A stretch of DNA of 30,584 nucleotides from Echinostoma caproni (GCA_900618425.1 UZAN01040075.1:13622-44205); one strand, 5' to 3'; counted from the stretch's first letter, positions 19,773 through 30,584 are shown. The notes: generated by a model from the sequence alone, not told the origin. Numbers and translations are program-made.

Positions 19773-22561
19773 CCCTCTCTCATAAAACGGATTGTGGCAA
19801 AAATTGAAGAACTTTGCTACTCTACTCTCATCGATATGGACATGACATCGCTCCATTCCTCGCATGTTAGTCAAAACGCATATCGCTGGATGAAAAACAT
19901 CGGTTTTTCCTCTTTCGTTCGCCAGTGCGTTTTCCCGCCTTTACTCAGTTTCTCCTTACAGGGTTTCCTGGCCTCTTAAAACAAGACTCCAAAACCATTC
20001 ATTGTGGATTGCTGATAATCAGTCGTGTATCGTTGGTTTCAGTTGATTAATTAATCACAAAACTTATGAATGTTGATACCAATTCTTGTATTAAATTCGA
20101 CAAAATTTCTAGATGACTCCCGTCAACCAGTGCACTTTGATTCATTCTCCTGGGGTTCTAAACTGCTCACACGTTCCTCCGTTTGGTATTTACATTCTCG
20201 AATTAAAATTTATATGAATTTACCTGTACCCCATATTGCCTGACTCAAGGAACGAGTCATTGTTGAATCAAGTCAGAATTTCTGTAAATTAAGCAAACGT
20301 TAGAGACATTTTTTGCACTCCATGTTTTATGAATTTTTGTATTTTTATTTCATGCGACGAACAGTGTACGTTTTCAACTGAAATGCAAGCATTTAAGCTT
20401 ACAAAATTTGCAATACAAATATAAAATTCTTGGTCGACTGTCAAGGTAGGTTTGCTGTTGGATGCTGGTCATAACAAAAACGATAGTAATCTGTCATCAC
20501 AAAACCCATCTCCATGTGCCCCAGAAAAGTCTTCCGTTCTACTAATAAATGGTATAGATTGTGATTTATTGACATAACTAAGAATCATTAAAAACGACTA
20601 ACTGCTGCCATTTATTAGTGCTTGATTTGAACTGTGTTCTTTGGGACTGTTTAGACAGAATACGCTTTAAATGTTGCCGTTAAAAACTAAGTTTTATTAT
20701 GAGTTTTAATCAAATTTTCAAATATTATCGTCCAACATTCCGCACTCAGTGATGATCGCGATACTTACGTAGCCTTGTGGTTTTGTGAAAAACACCATTT
20801 CCTTCCTGCGCCTGTCTACTCCGGGTGTCCTCCGTGTTCGGAAAAGATTTCGCACAGTGCCGATCGAGTGTCCGAATGCTGTGAAACAGCAACGTCAATA
20901 ACCGTGATGGTTTTGTAATATGCAAGGTGAAACTGAGTGCACTATTCTGTAGGAAAATTGTGTTATTGCCATGCCTTCCACGGATAACTGAATTTCAAAG
21001 ACCACTGAAATCTTTTATGTATGATTGAACTGTATGGGTCCCTTCTAGGGCTGTTGACTAAGGTGGGAGATTACGTTCCACGCCATTAGAGACGAATCAC
21101 AATAACTGCGAGCATTAAAACTTTGGAGTGGTTCTTCACTATGTCCAATTCCTCATTCCTTCTGATGTGATCCTCTGGGACTTTAGTCAAGTGTCAAGTG
21201 AGTTGACCACAGCCCTTTCTTCAACCTTTTGCGCACCAGATTCACGCGGCTTTTAAGTAGTTGTTTTACACTTCTGACTTTCCTTTCAAATTCGTCTCAC
21301 TTGTTATCTGATTCCATTCATTTCTCGTCGATCTTCTTTTCACTTTCTGCATCGTACTCAGGTTTTGTTGTCGTTCCTAGCGGGATTATTTGGCGTGAAA
21401 CTTAAGGAAATTCCTTTTCAAATCCGATCACGTATTGATAGTCATTCATGACCGGCACATCCTGATAATCTGAGAGCAGTGAACCGCTCAAATGGTAATT
21501 CACTCCGCACTGCTCAGGAAACTCTATTTCCGATCTTGACCCATTGAGACCGTGATGAATCATAATATTTAGTTATTAACTGGGTCGTCTTCCTCAGCTT
21601 TTCCTCCGTTTAGCCCAAGGTAAACTTATTGATAATCGACACTTCCCAACTTCAGTTGAATTATCTATACAATCTATGCGAAGATGGTGTCTGTTTCCAT
21701 AATTTCAAGAAATTGGAAATCTAGGTGATATGTTTGCGAAGATGAACCCGAGTAATCGGGTGACGCTTGTAGCGTTTTTCGGACTGCACAATGCGCCTGG
21801 ATTTTACGTCTCTCTCTACTTCCTGGTCATTTCCCAGAAGATAGATTAAAAAGCAACGCATATTGCTAATTGGATCACTTAGGGGACTAGGAGGCTAGTC
21901 GTGCATTGTTAGCCACAGGTCCGGCAGTGGTGAAATAATCGAATTACGAAAATGTCATCCATACACACACAATGGTGTTAAGAACGATGATTACCTACCG
22001 CTAATAGATTCCATGTAGGGATCAGGGGAGACCGAGGTTCGCGTGATTCGTGATTACGCAGTTTCAACAAAATAGTTCTAGTGCACAAAAGTTCTCTTCG
22101 AGCCCCAACCCGCACAGTTGGCCTCCACACCGAGTGGTGATCACTTCATGTGGATCACTAGTACTGGCAACTCATGTTGCAAATGTGGTCTATAAATGTA
22201 CTGCCTCTTGAATAGGAGGAAGAACAAGCGTGTAGTTGTTTTGGGGTTTGATGAAAATATATATATAAAGAAATAGAGCGATTACGTGAGGGTAACACTC
22301 ATGATGTTTTGATGAAAAAGAACACTTTAATGGTCGAATGAAACTATTGCATACTTCGCCTTTCTAATTAACAGACCTCTGACTCGTCTTAATAAACAAT
22401 GCACAATGCACAGTACGGTTTCCGAACAGAGATATACACGTTGTACTTGCGCAATCGATGACTTTGCAAGATCAACGCATGCGAAGGAGCGATTCAATTT
22501 TCCGGAAGGCATGAAAGCGATAAAAAAAACCTTAGGAATGCGATAGCAATTCAATATCAAA
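19773..22561. other. No gene recognised
   Basis: AT-rich with GC-richer patches near 20750-20900 and 21750-22150. The open frame at 22327-22626 on the minus strand runs into a tRNA-like module and has no domain. Nothing else can be supported. Confidence 0.4.
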
Positions 22562-22652
22562 TTGGAATGTGAATCATGAACAGATCCATAACCTCGGCCG
22601 GATTCGAACTCATGCATAGATACCACGTGTATTACCCACCGTATTAGTCAAT
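22562..22652 (-). repeat. tRNA-like Pol III module (SINE head)
   Basis: On the minus strand TGACTAATACGGTGGGTAAT (22631-22650) looks like a degenerate A box and GAGTTCGAATCC (22600-22611) a good B box, followed by GGCCGAGG. No stable clover-leaf was found. A SINE head or tRNA pseudogene is most likely. Confidence 0.5.
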
Positions 22653-25600
22653 CAAAACTATTCGAAAATGTTCCTCTGGCTTCTGCACAATCACGTTCAA
22701 GCTGTCAGACAGCAGAATATCACGTAGTGTTCTAGTCAGATGAGCCTTCCTGTTGAACGGTTCACGATTGTAAAAGCTGGTTCTTAGATGGAGGCACTAA
22801 ACGGGGAAGATGCTCCTCAGGGAGAACCAAAACCCTCAAAATAATGTTTAACTTTTACCATTAACTATATTATATCTACTTAATGATCAGACAGAATGAA
22901 ATTATTTCAGCACGTTGCTTTATTTCGCTTGTCATATGTCACTGTATTCAACCTGCATTTCACAAATCTATGGTGACTGCGCGAAAAATTCCAAACGTGA
23001 CCCAAATTACCTGTGTGTGCGTGATAATGCGTGTATAGCAATCAGTTTGTTCGAAGATGAATCTACCCTTGTGAATAACTTTCTTCTTTAATCTTTTCAA
23101 TACATCTGCGTGGTACAAACAGCATTCCAGAGAGCCCAATTGCAGATCATGTGAGAGATTATTCTCAGGGTCATATCAACCTACCCCACCTAAAGAATAC
23201 TTGCTTTCACACCTTATATTCAATCCTTGAGTATCCGATTCGACAGTCACGTCAACAACAAAACTATTTGGGCATGTTCTTTCGTCTACTCTGCTAAGCC
23301 CCGTACCGCACAAGATCAGCAGTATTGATCGCACCTGTCTGGAAAATGCCAGTATAATGTGTCTACGTGTGTCAGTTACGCATAACGTATTTAGCTAGAT
23401 TGATCATCTCACTGAGCGGCTCACCGTTCACACACACATATCCACACCTCCCTAGGACGGATAATTGAAGAAGTGACAGGGTTTTCGGATGTGTCCAATA
23501 CGTTTGCCCTGTGGTTCACATCGTTGCCGTTTATTGTTATGTGTCCTTGCTTGAGAACGGCGGGGGATTCGAATTTGCCAAGCAACAACATAACCAAAAT
23601 GACGGTGCTTGAAGGGTTAGAATAACGGTGAGAACTTTAATTCCCAATGTGTCGCTGCCATTGCAATGAAGGTCTAATGGGAAGCTAATGCTAAAGTGTC
23701 ATTGAGGTATCCAGCTGGAGATCATAGTTCCGCCTTCAACTATTCTGATGACAAATTGGTTGTATCTTTCATTATCTTTTGAATTCGTTTACCTCGAGTA
23801 AAGTGCAAGCATGGTAATGTTTAGGATATTGGTTATGATAATCAATGAGCATTGGAGGCAAATACCACGTGTTTCCAGACATCCAGTGATGATTGAATGC
23901 ATGAACACAGACTCTCTCGCTAACTTGTCGGTGCTAAGCATGCTGTAAGATCTGAATGTATCTGATACGCGCTGCTATATATTTTCCCAAGGGTCAAACT
24001 TTGCGGGAAAATTTAAACAAACAATCCCATCAGTTCNTCATTAAGGGGCAGTAAACGTTAATCAACTGCTTGATATCTGAGTGAATTCTGAAATATGTGG
24101 ACAGGGCCAAACTGATGTCTGACTAAAGACTGTGATACTTCTTTCCCGGTGTTTTTCAACCAAGTCAATCACATGTAGAACTTGTCCCCGATCTGTTACA
24201 ATGTGCATAACCAATCATATGCTTCACCTCTAGGTTACAGCAGGATATCTCCAGTGAACAGATGCAACGGATTGTGGGTCGAGTCCCTAGGGGTGGGGTG
24301 GGGGGGGGGATTGAGGAACNCTCTTAGTAAGTGTACTTTCGATCTATCGACGATTTCCTCTTTCCTTTGCTTGGAATTCTCATTTAAATCTAACAGAAGT
24401 AAAGTGCATTATATAAATTCATATTACTCTCGGCTGGGTGTTATATGTGGTTCACTGTTTGGTGTCTCCATTGGATTATGATGGTCATGCCAGGAAAACT
24501 AATTTCCAAAGTGTTGGGTTATAAAAATCCTTTGATTCCTATTTCATTCCATTTGCTGGTGGTTTTCTAATTTTTACCTATGAAGAATTCTTCTAGTTAA
24601 GGACGGAAAATTATCTGATTGTTCTAAGCCACCTTTTCTCTCCTTTTAGCTGTATAGCTGATACTGTCAAATCAGCCTTGTTCATTGCATTTCTTTCGTG
24701 TTTTTCACTTTGAAAATGACTTTCCCGGATGCTGATACCACTCCCAACCTACGATAAACGTTTTAATCTCTCTCTACTGGGTTTTACTATATCTACACTT
24801 CTCAATGAAGTAAGACAACCGTTTCGAGATGCTATTACCGCAATTGAGTTATTGCTATCTTTAGATCAAATATGAGTTTTGAACTGAGAGATTGAGATGC
24901 ATGAGTGCATCCGCTGTTTGTGGACTTGGTGTCATTAGCGGCAGATATTGCATTTTGATGTGTAAACGTACAAAAATGAAGAAATCATTCCTGCATTTAG
25001 CCAAATTTGCCCCCCCCCCGGATACCTTGCCATTGATTTGTCAAGTGGCATATTGTCCTTAGGTTCTAAATTATTGATTTGAAACATTTAGATTACGGAA
25101 CACTTTGACGGTGTAAACTATTTGTGAACCTGGAGGCTGAACTTATCAACATTCACTTGTCTTTCACTAAAATAATTCTGAAATGGGTCATTTACTTCCT
25201 TTTTTTATTACTCTGCTATACCCTTATACATCACAAAAAAATGCATCTTGTTCTGTTTCATCATTTACCTATTTCGTGCACACTCTACTCCATTTGAGAA
25301 TGCCTTTCCGTCTTTCTCCTCACAAAATCGAAAAGTTTTATTCAACAAGCTTTGGTATGAATTTATTTATTGAGGCTGAATCGCGGCTCGTCTGCGAACC
25401 TCAGATTTACTGTGGGCAAGTGATCAGGACATGGTTGATATTCAAATCACTACTAGCTTTATTCATTTGCAGTAAACCCCAGGGAGACGAGTAGAATACT
25501 TTTGTTTAAGACGTTCTCTAAACTGCAGTGCTATGATTACTCTGTACTCAAATAAATTGTGTAGGTGTGCATGCGTGTAAGTTACAGCACATCCGTGACT

Positions 25601-25924
25601 GTGTTCAGCGGGTGTATATTGCTAGTTACCATTCATTCCTATGTGTATGTCAACCTGGGCAAGTCAACTGCTACTGTTCCATCGTTAATCCCTGCTTGTG
25701 ATTGGTCGGTGTTCTGTGGCCATCCGCTTGATTAAACATTCTTCGGCAATGTAATCGATTATCTCCATTAGTTTCGTTTCGGTTAACCGCTAAATTAGCA
25801 CGGAGTAGGTTAGTTTTCACTTCGTATGATCCTTCAAGTAACAACATGACCTATTCTTTCTTGAGTCATCAAATGTTTGAGTCACATCCACACATCTTAC
25901 GTCATAAGCATTCACTAATGAAGT
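22653..25924. other. No gene recognised; homopolymer runs
   Basis: Contains Ns at 24037 and 24320, a G run at about 24293-24309 and a C run near 25011-25019. The frames 24182-24481 and 25183-25494 show no domain; the first crosses an N and the G run. No RNA gene or known element seen. Confidence 0.4.
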
Positions 25925-26035
25925 GCAGGTGCTATGGTGACAAAAGCTCCGGAGCTTCGGCTGAATTTGAAACCACGTCCAGGTACCAGCCAATTCCTCT
26001 ACTAAGCTTATGTTACACCAAAAAAGCAATGGAAG
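25925..26035 (-). mobile_element. tRNA-like SINE, minus strand (head-to-head pair, left)
   Basis: Minus strand has CTTAGTAGAGG (25996-26006) as A box and GTGGTTTCAAATTC (25963-25976) as B box, then AGCCGAAGCTCCGGAGC. The order and downstream sequence resemble the plus-strand copy that starts at about 26036, so the two are diverged members of one family placed head to head. Confidence 0.55.
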
Positions 26036-26130
26036 CTCACCCGACAGACCAGTTAGTAGAGTGTAAGCTATACAGGGGCATAGACGAAATCTGTGCATGG
26101 GTTTGAATTCTGCTGAGGCTTCTGATCCCT
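26036..26130 (+). mobile_element. tRNA-like SINE, plus strand (head-to-head pair, right)
   Basis: A box AGTTAGTAGAGTG (26051-26063) and B box GGGTTTGAATTCTGC (about 26099-26113), followed by TGAGGCTTCTGATCC. The antisense of this copy and of its partner both read S-x-ASAEF, which shows their kinship. No hammerhead core was found in this family. Confidence 0.55.
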
Positions 26131-26645
26131 TTATAACGGTATCGAGAGAAATTCGGGTATTTATATTCATTACAACATTCGTTACGCACATCATGTCGAC
26201 GACAGAATGTTCGAACCATTTTCATTCTCGGACTGAATATTTCCCGGCGTACCACGAAAAAAATCTATTCATAAGGCGATCACATCAGAACAGTGGTATC
26301 AGAATACTTGGCTTTAAAGTTACAACCTCTTTGCACTGCCTCGTTTGAGTTTTCACCGTTAAAAGTCAGTTATTGGTATTTCGTTCATTCTGAAAGAATT
26401 ACTATTTTATTGTCATATGGGCTTACAACATCAGTATTACCTATTTGAAGCATATTTCCTCCCTGAACAGCTAAAATCTCAGCGCTAATTAGATTACACG
26501 TGATACGTGATTGTTCACATTAAAAAGTGGTTGTTAATATCTCTTTAGATCATTGGAATAACATGAATGAACGTATGATACAGGATGGGCGGGAGGGGGA
26601 CATGTGTGTACGACCGTAGCTCTCGCTCATGAGGAGTCTGTTCAA

Positions 26646-26655
26646 ATCTAACCTG
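26646..26655 (+). repeat. 10-bp direct repeat, left (candidate target-site duplication)
   Basis: ATCTAACCTG here recurs at 26993-27002, immediately outside the inverted SINE pair. The left copy is separated from the recognisable SINE tail by at most about 30 bases. Confidence 0.55.
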
Positions 26656-26790
26656 TTTCATTTGAGTAATCGAGAATTTGATTCAATTTCAAAGGTGATT
26701 TCGTCGTGTATATAGCATATGAAGCGTGAACTGAAAAGCTAAGAAGCACTGGGCAGCTGTTTCTACCTGGTTGGGTTTCATAAGCAGCAG
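26656..26790 (-). mobile_element. Hammerhead SINE, minus strand, promoter lost (inverted pair, left)
   Basis: The reverse complement carries a broken hammerhead (26746-26790): CTTATGA for CTGATGA, AACC/GGTA stem II with one lost pair, GAAA intact, hairpin CAGCTG, triplet GCC. It continues with the CAGTTCACGCTTCAT tail and a GCTATATACACGACG segment shared with the plus-strand partner. The copy lacks A and B boxes. Its 3' end lies near the direct repeat at 26646-26655. Confidence 0.7.
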
Positions 26791-26992
26791 GAAAATAAAA
26801 AACGGTCTGATAAGCTGACCGGTGGCCAAGTGGGTAGAATACTTGCTAATGAGGTCCAGGGTTCGATCTCCAGTTGGGTCGATGGATTCGCACCGCTGAT
26901 GAGACCCAGTCACGTCCAAACAGTTGTTCAGTGCTTCCCCGCTTTTCAGCTCACCCTTCATTTGCTATATACACGACAAAATCACCTTTGAG
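26791..26992 (+). mobile_element. Hammerhead SINE, plus strand (inverted pair, right)
   Basis: Leader AAAATAAAAAACGGTCTGAT, A box TGGCCAAGTGGGTA (about 26823), B box GGGTTCGATCTCC (about 26859-26871), hammerhead-like region (26890-26934), then the tail with TTTGCTATATACACGAC. The tail contains a GCTATAT insertion relative to the 19-kb copy, and the same insertion is present in the minus-strand partner. Confidence 0.78.
26890..26934 (+). ncRNA. Degenerate hammerhead ribozyme
   Basis: Core CTGATGA (26896-26902) is intact. Stem I GCACCG/CAGTGC has one mismatch and stem II GACC/CGTC one mismatch. GAAA is changed to CAAA (26917-26920), and the cleavage triplet is GTT. Loss of G12 should abolish activity. 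Confidence 0.7.
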
Positions 26993-27002
26993 ATCTAACC
27001 TG
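26993..27002 (+). repeat. 10-bp direct repeat, right (candidate target-site duplication)
   Basis: Second copy of ATCTAACCTG, following the tail ATCACCTTTGAG of the plus-strand SINE. Confidence 0.55.
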
Positions 27003-28761
27003 ATTTACGACTGCCTCAAAATGTGAGGATACATGAAAGAAAATGAGTAGTGCTCATCGAATCGGTCAACTGCTAAACTATCTCTGTAGGAAACGTGACT
27101 GTAAAGTGTGACTGATAATCATGAATCGCCTATTGATTTTGTGTACCAGACACACAAGTGTGCTTATGCGTTCTTTTTGAATGTTCCACGATTGTGTGCA
27201 TGTGAATAATAATCCGTTCGCCCTGTCGGACTTGCGAAAAGCATGCAACCGGAGAGCTGACATTGTCAGGTGAAGTGAGCGGTAGAACTATGCTCGGCTT
27301 GGTTTCGGATTGCAGAACAAGTCACAAGTCATTTATTGTGCGGCGAGAATTTGAACACTACATTGCAAAGTGGCATGTAAGGATAACTAATCGGAGCCGT
27401 GCAGACGCTTGTCTGGCACAATATACCAACCCCGGTTGGTAGTGATGGTGAGTCGTAAGCCGTTTGGTTATCTGTCAAAGAGTGTGTGCATTTTTGCTGT
27501 GGCATACAAATGTGATCGTTGTGGTAACCAATGCCTCGTGGTGGGTGAATGAGCAAGCATAACTTCGCAAACTTTTTGGAACTGCGGATGAGGACGGGAA
27601 CCGACCATTGATTCGAAAAGCGAAATAGGCAGCTTAAAGAATACTTGTTTCCACTCAGTTACAGTAGGACATTAATTTGAAGGACTTCATCCATAACACT
27701 GGACGAAATAATCTAACCCAACGATTTATTACTGGTCGGTTTGTCGTCCATGGAACCATACGCTTCTTAAAACAGGATCCCATCTCCAGTTTACTCAGCA
27801 TACCGTATTTGAACCTGTCGTCCTCGAAAAAAGATGTATCTTTTACTTACTTTACGGCGGCCGGTTCCTGGGACTCGATCAATCGGTTTCATGGATATCA
27901 AGTGAATATCCATGAAATTTCTTGGAAAATAGGTACAGAAAACGTCCCCAGCGTCACCCGGCTTTGGGTCGAGGTGGCATCTCTAGCTTTTGCATATCCA
28001 ATTTCTAAATGCAAGGCAGCAGGAAGGTAGCGTATGGTTGTCGGTGGCCCTCTGGGGGAGCTCCATTGACAGTTTCTAGCTGATCGGGGGTCCGCGCATT
28101 CCTGATGAGTATGGAGTCATTGTCTTGACCGTTGAGTCGTGAAAGTAACTTCGTCCGTCCAACATGTACTTTAGAAACCGACTGGTCGGGAGTCGAGCTC
28201 CCGATTATCCCCAACTTGGTTTGGCCCGCCTGTCAAGCGGTTTAACGGGGTGTAGCCGCTGTTGCATCCAAACAGCTTCTTGGAGTCACAGACGAGAACT
28301 GAGCGCGTGGTGGAGATCAAAGAATGAAGGATGCCTCAAAGGAGCCAACAGCCCACCGAGTCAGAGGTGCTACTGCTACCGAGTGCCCCATATATCCTGT
28401 ACACTGCGCTGTGTCGTAGCGAATTTGACTCGTCAATAATTGAACACGGCTTCTTTTGATGTTTCTTTCAAGTGATAATTTTCTGTAAAAGTGGAGAGGC
28501 GGGGGTACTTAATCATGCAAACATCCACCAGTTTACCTGGATGGATGCTGATGTATTACAGTTCAAGCTTGGTTGCGCAAAAGCTAGAGAACATCTTATA
28601 ACAGTGCCTATCCTGTACTGGGTTACAGTGCATTGCAACGGTTCACAACGCACCCAACTATGAGTTTGCTTGCATCAAAAATCCGTATTATGAGTCTTAC
28701 GAGGGCTCAGAAAAAAGTTTCCGGATGCACAAAACTTTTCATTCATTACACAAAGTGGGCA
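27003..28761. other. No gene recognised; GC-richer repeat-like segment
   Basis: The part at about 27950-28430 is GC-richer and has open frames on both strands (28005-28214 minus, 28164-28439 plus) without a nameable domain; an unidentified repeat is likely. The frame 27677-28030 spans a 12-bp perfect stem-loop and has no domain. Bases from about 28650 may be the 3' flank of the mariner element. Confidence 0.35.
27887..27917. repeat. 12-bp perfect stem-loop
   Basis: TTTCATGGATAT (27887-27898) is the exact reverse complement of 27906-27917, with a 7-base loop CAAGTGA. No T-run terminator or flanking direct repeat was seen; the function is unknown. Confidence 0.7.
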
Positions 28762-29355
28762 TTACATTTCCTCGAAGTATTCTCCACCAGCGTTCATGGA
28801 CCACTCAATGCGATCAAACCATTCGGCGAAACAGCTCAACCATGTCGCAGCGGGTAACCCTTCAACCAGCTAATTGAAGGCCCTCACTACAGCTGTTTTG
28901 GCGAGGTTTCTGGATTGAAATCGTATACTTAAGTCTCATCACTGCTTACGATATCGCAAACTGCATTGGAAAGCCCAATATCATACCTGACAAGCATGGT
29001 GCGGCACCATTTCACCTAAATTGCTTTCTGTTCCTCATTGAGCTGATAGGATCCCCCGAGTGCGCAAACCTTTCTGAGACCGAGCTTCTCATTTAGGGTG
29101 GTGCAGACTGATCCCCATTGCTTTCGCCAGCCGTGCCACTATTACCCACACATCCTTCTTGACGATCGCTTGCACGGCGGCAATGCTGTCCGCCGTAGTA
29201 TCCTTCACAGGTCGAACAAACTGTGTCTCATCATCCAGGGACCGTCTATCATTCTTGAATTCCGCAAACTACTCAAACAGAGCGCTTCATGAAGGTGCGT
29301 CATCACCAAAGGCAACTCGCAAACGATCAACACTATGCTGCTGCTGTAACTCACA
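28762..29355 (-). mobile_element. Mariner transposase remnant with internal deletion
   Basis: Minus strand from about 29350: the helix-turn-helix region reads ELQQQHSVDRLRVAFGDDA, FAEFKNDRRSLDDET, VRPVKDTTADSIAAVQAIV and ARLAKAMGIS (to about 29085). After frame changes the first catalytic block SDET-x-VYDFNPET appears, with the first aspartate codon at 28938-28940. The C-terminal end AVVRAFN-LVEGLPAATWLSCFAEWFDRIE, GGEYFEEM and a stop (28762-28764) then follows at once (about 28762-28893). The second and third catalytic acidic residues are missing, so an internal deletion joined the ends. Three expected tryptophans are stops (TGA, TAG, TAA). Terminal inverted repeats were not identified. Confidence 0.8.
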
Positions 29356-29707
29356 TTTTTAGTCATAGAAAAACATCACCTTCCAGTGGCATCAAATGAT
29401 TTACATCTTTATGGTCCGAGTATTGCCACTCTTATGACTTACGGATTGTGCTCAACTGTTGATACTTGGTTCCGTGAGTTGTAATAATATATATATATAT
29501 ATATAACAATATTCACAAAAGATTAGAATTCACGTTTTACTCGCAGGGTCATTTGCATCTCTTAAGTGTACTGCGGATCCGGACACATTTTTCTCAGTCC
29601 TCGACTAACTGTCCACTGTTTTGTACTTTATACACCTTTTTATTCTTTCTTTCATTTCATTCGCACTCCAATCATACATTCACTTTGATCGTAAACTTGA
29701 TTCGTTT
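29356..29707. other. Spacer between two transposon remnants
   Basis: No gene. It should hold the right end of the mariner copy and the left end of the Tc1-like copy, but I could not find matching terminal repeats. An (AT)n run lies at 29487-29505. Confidence 0.5.
29487..29505. repeat. (AT)n microsatellite
   Basis: About 19 bases of alternating A and T. Confidence 0.9.
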
Positions 29708-30514
29708 ATGGCCACAAAGCATAATGATGTGAAGTTTAAAACCGTTTATAACTGGAGTTAACGCCAAGCAACTGCTATATAAATCTCAACCTGGAGGTGA
29801 CGGAAGGAAAAAGGCCTTGATTGACGCGGGGGTCAACAAGATGATCACCTGGTTGGAACAAGACCCTACAATCATGTTTGAATTGTTGAGGATCCGAATT
29901 AAGATGGATTTTGAGGTGTCACGTGCGACAGTTGGTGCTTATTTAGATTGTTAGCGGATTGCTATCACCAAGCTTTATCTGGTTCCATCTGAAGTAAATA
30001 AGCCGGAGAAGATGATCCGCCAGCTATACGCTCTTCATATATTTCAAGTGTTGTTTGTCGGACTGATGAACCAAACTTCGACCTGTTTTGTACCAGGACA
30101 CTGGCTTAGTCTGCCACAGATACATGATCATGTTTGCCGGTATGCAACAGTCACCGGAGAAATTCGCATCTAACTGGTGCCGTGACTACATTGGGAATGA
30201 TATCGTGCAAGACCAAACGTGACCCACATCGATTAGAGAACTGCAAGAAGTGCATGCGATCAGTGCTTGATAAGCTCCAGCAAGCAGTACCCATTAAGCA
30301 AATAACTTGCGTGAGTGACAATGCTCCTTGTCACAGCAGACTGGTGGAGGTATTCACTGAGATTAAATATCGTGAGGCAAAGCTACTGAGGATGCCACCA
30401 TACTCGCCAATGCTCAGTTCTTTTGAGCATCTGTGGAGCTTGAATAATAGCATAGTCAAGCGTTATTTGAGTGATAAATATCCTAGTCTCCTTCAGAGGA
30501 TCATGAAGGGGTAG
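29708..30514 (+). pseudogene. Tc1/mariner-superfamily transposase pseudogene
   Basis: A DDE-type transposase that would cut and paste its element at TA sites, now broken. An ATG at 29708 opens MATKHNDVKFKTVYNW and then a stop; after a frame change a GGDGRKKALIDAGVNKM, ITWLEQDP and FEVSRATVGAYLD segment (about 29790-29952) covers the helix-turn-helix region and ends at TAG. KPEKMIRQLYAL follows. The catalytic domain starts at TDEPNFDLF (first Asp codon 30065-30067), has stops, then SDNAPCHS (second Asp 30317-30319) and PPYSPMLSSFEHLW (Glu 30425-30427). There are 35 residues between the last two, a DD35E spacing. The stop is at 30512-30514. Flanking inverted repeats were not recognised. Confidence 0.85.
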
Positions 30515-30584
30515 TAAATCGAAACGAATAGCCAGTGCATTTCTTGGAGCAGTCAGTTGAGAAAGCTACATCGTCGATCTTCGA
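30515..30584. other. Window end, transposon 3' flank
   Basis: Seventy bases after the transposase stop. The right terminal repeat, if present, is not recognisable and may lie outside the window. Confidence 0.5.

Noticed and set aside
24293..25020. Homopolymer G and C runs as possible quadruplex regulatory sites
   Set aside because: Single uninterrupted runs near Ns; four spaced G-tracts are not present, so they are better seen as low-complexity or assembly-prone tracts.
25817..26348. Four overlapping open frames on both strands
   Set aside because: They are the sense and antisense shadows of two facing tRNA-like SINEs.
1..30584. CRISPR array, bacterial operon or ribosomal RNA gene
   Set aside because: No regularly spaced short repeats, no operon-like gene packing, and no rRNA-like conserved core; the sequence is eukaryotic.

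Overview
The window looks like nuclear DNA from a flatworm, most likely a digenean trematode (schistosome-like); the genus cannot be fixed from sequence alone. The reasons are: split eukaryotic coding exons with GT..AG borders and long AT-rich introns; a probable 36-nt micro-intron of the size common in schistosome genes; CR1-like LINE remnants; and SINEs that carry a tRNA-type Pol III promoter followed by a type I hammerhead ribozyme, the layout known from the Schistosoma Sm-alpha family. Four single N bases (near 11273, 16963, 24037 and 24320) suggest a draft assembly. There is no bacterial gene organisation, and most open frames are chance or repeat-derived.

Layout. Positions 55-344 hold 1.5 copies of a 192-bp tandem unit. 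Positions 345-1551 are a LINE in two opposed pieces: inverted endonuclease, then reverse transcriptase C-terminus, meeting at about 801. Positions 2080-5168 carry plus-strand exons of an EPS8-like adaptor gene: a PTB domain split by the micro-intron, then the short helical segment that follows the PTB linker in EPS8. The missing linker exon and all downstream exons (SH3, actin-binding C-terminus) were not found; they may lie in small unrecognised exons or beyond the window. Positions 7589-8056 and 10068-10535 are the arms of a 468-bp inverted repeat, of which about 436 bp are identical. Positions 12552-14160 are a minus-strand CR1-like LINE reverse transcriptase interrupted by a tRNA-related SINE (about 13441-13646). 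Positions 15672-15778 form a small inverted repeat. tRNA-like Pol III modules lie at 16424-16503 and 22562-22652. Positions 19206-19772 and 26656-26992 are hammerhead-bearing SINEs, several arranged head to head; 25925-26130 is a head-to-head pair of another tRNA-like SINE. The right end holds an internally deleted mariner (28762-29355, minus) and a decayed Tc1/mariner transposase (29708-30514, plus).

Overall this is one gene fragment in a repeat-rich landscape. The EPS8-like gene is the only cellular gene I can support. The most interesting signal is the hammerhead SINE set: one copy (19660-19704) keeps every core ribozyme nucleotide and a perfect stem I, while its relatives are broken at essential positions and sit in inverted pairs, one of which is bracketed by a 10-bp direct repeat as though the pair moved as a unit.
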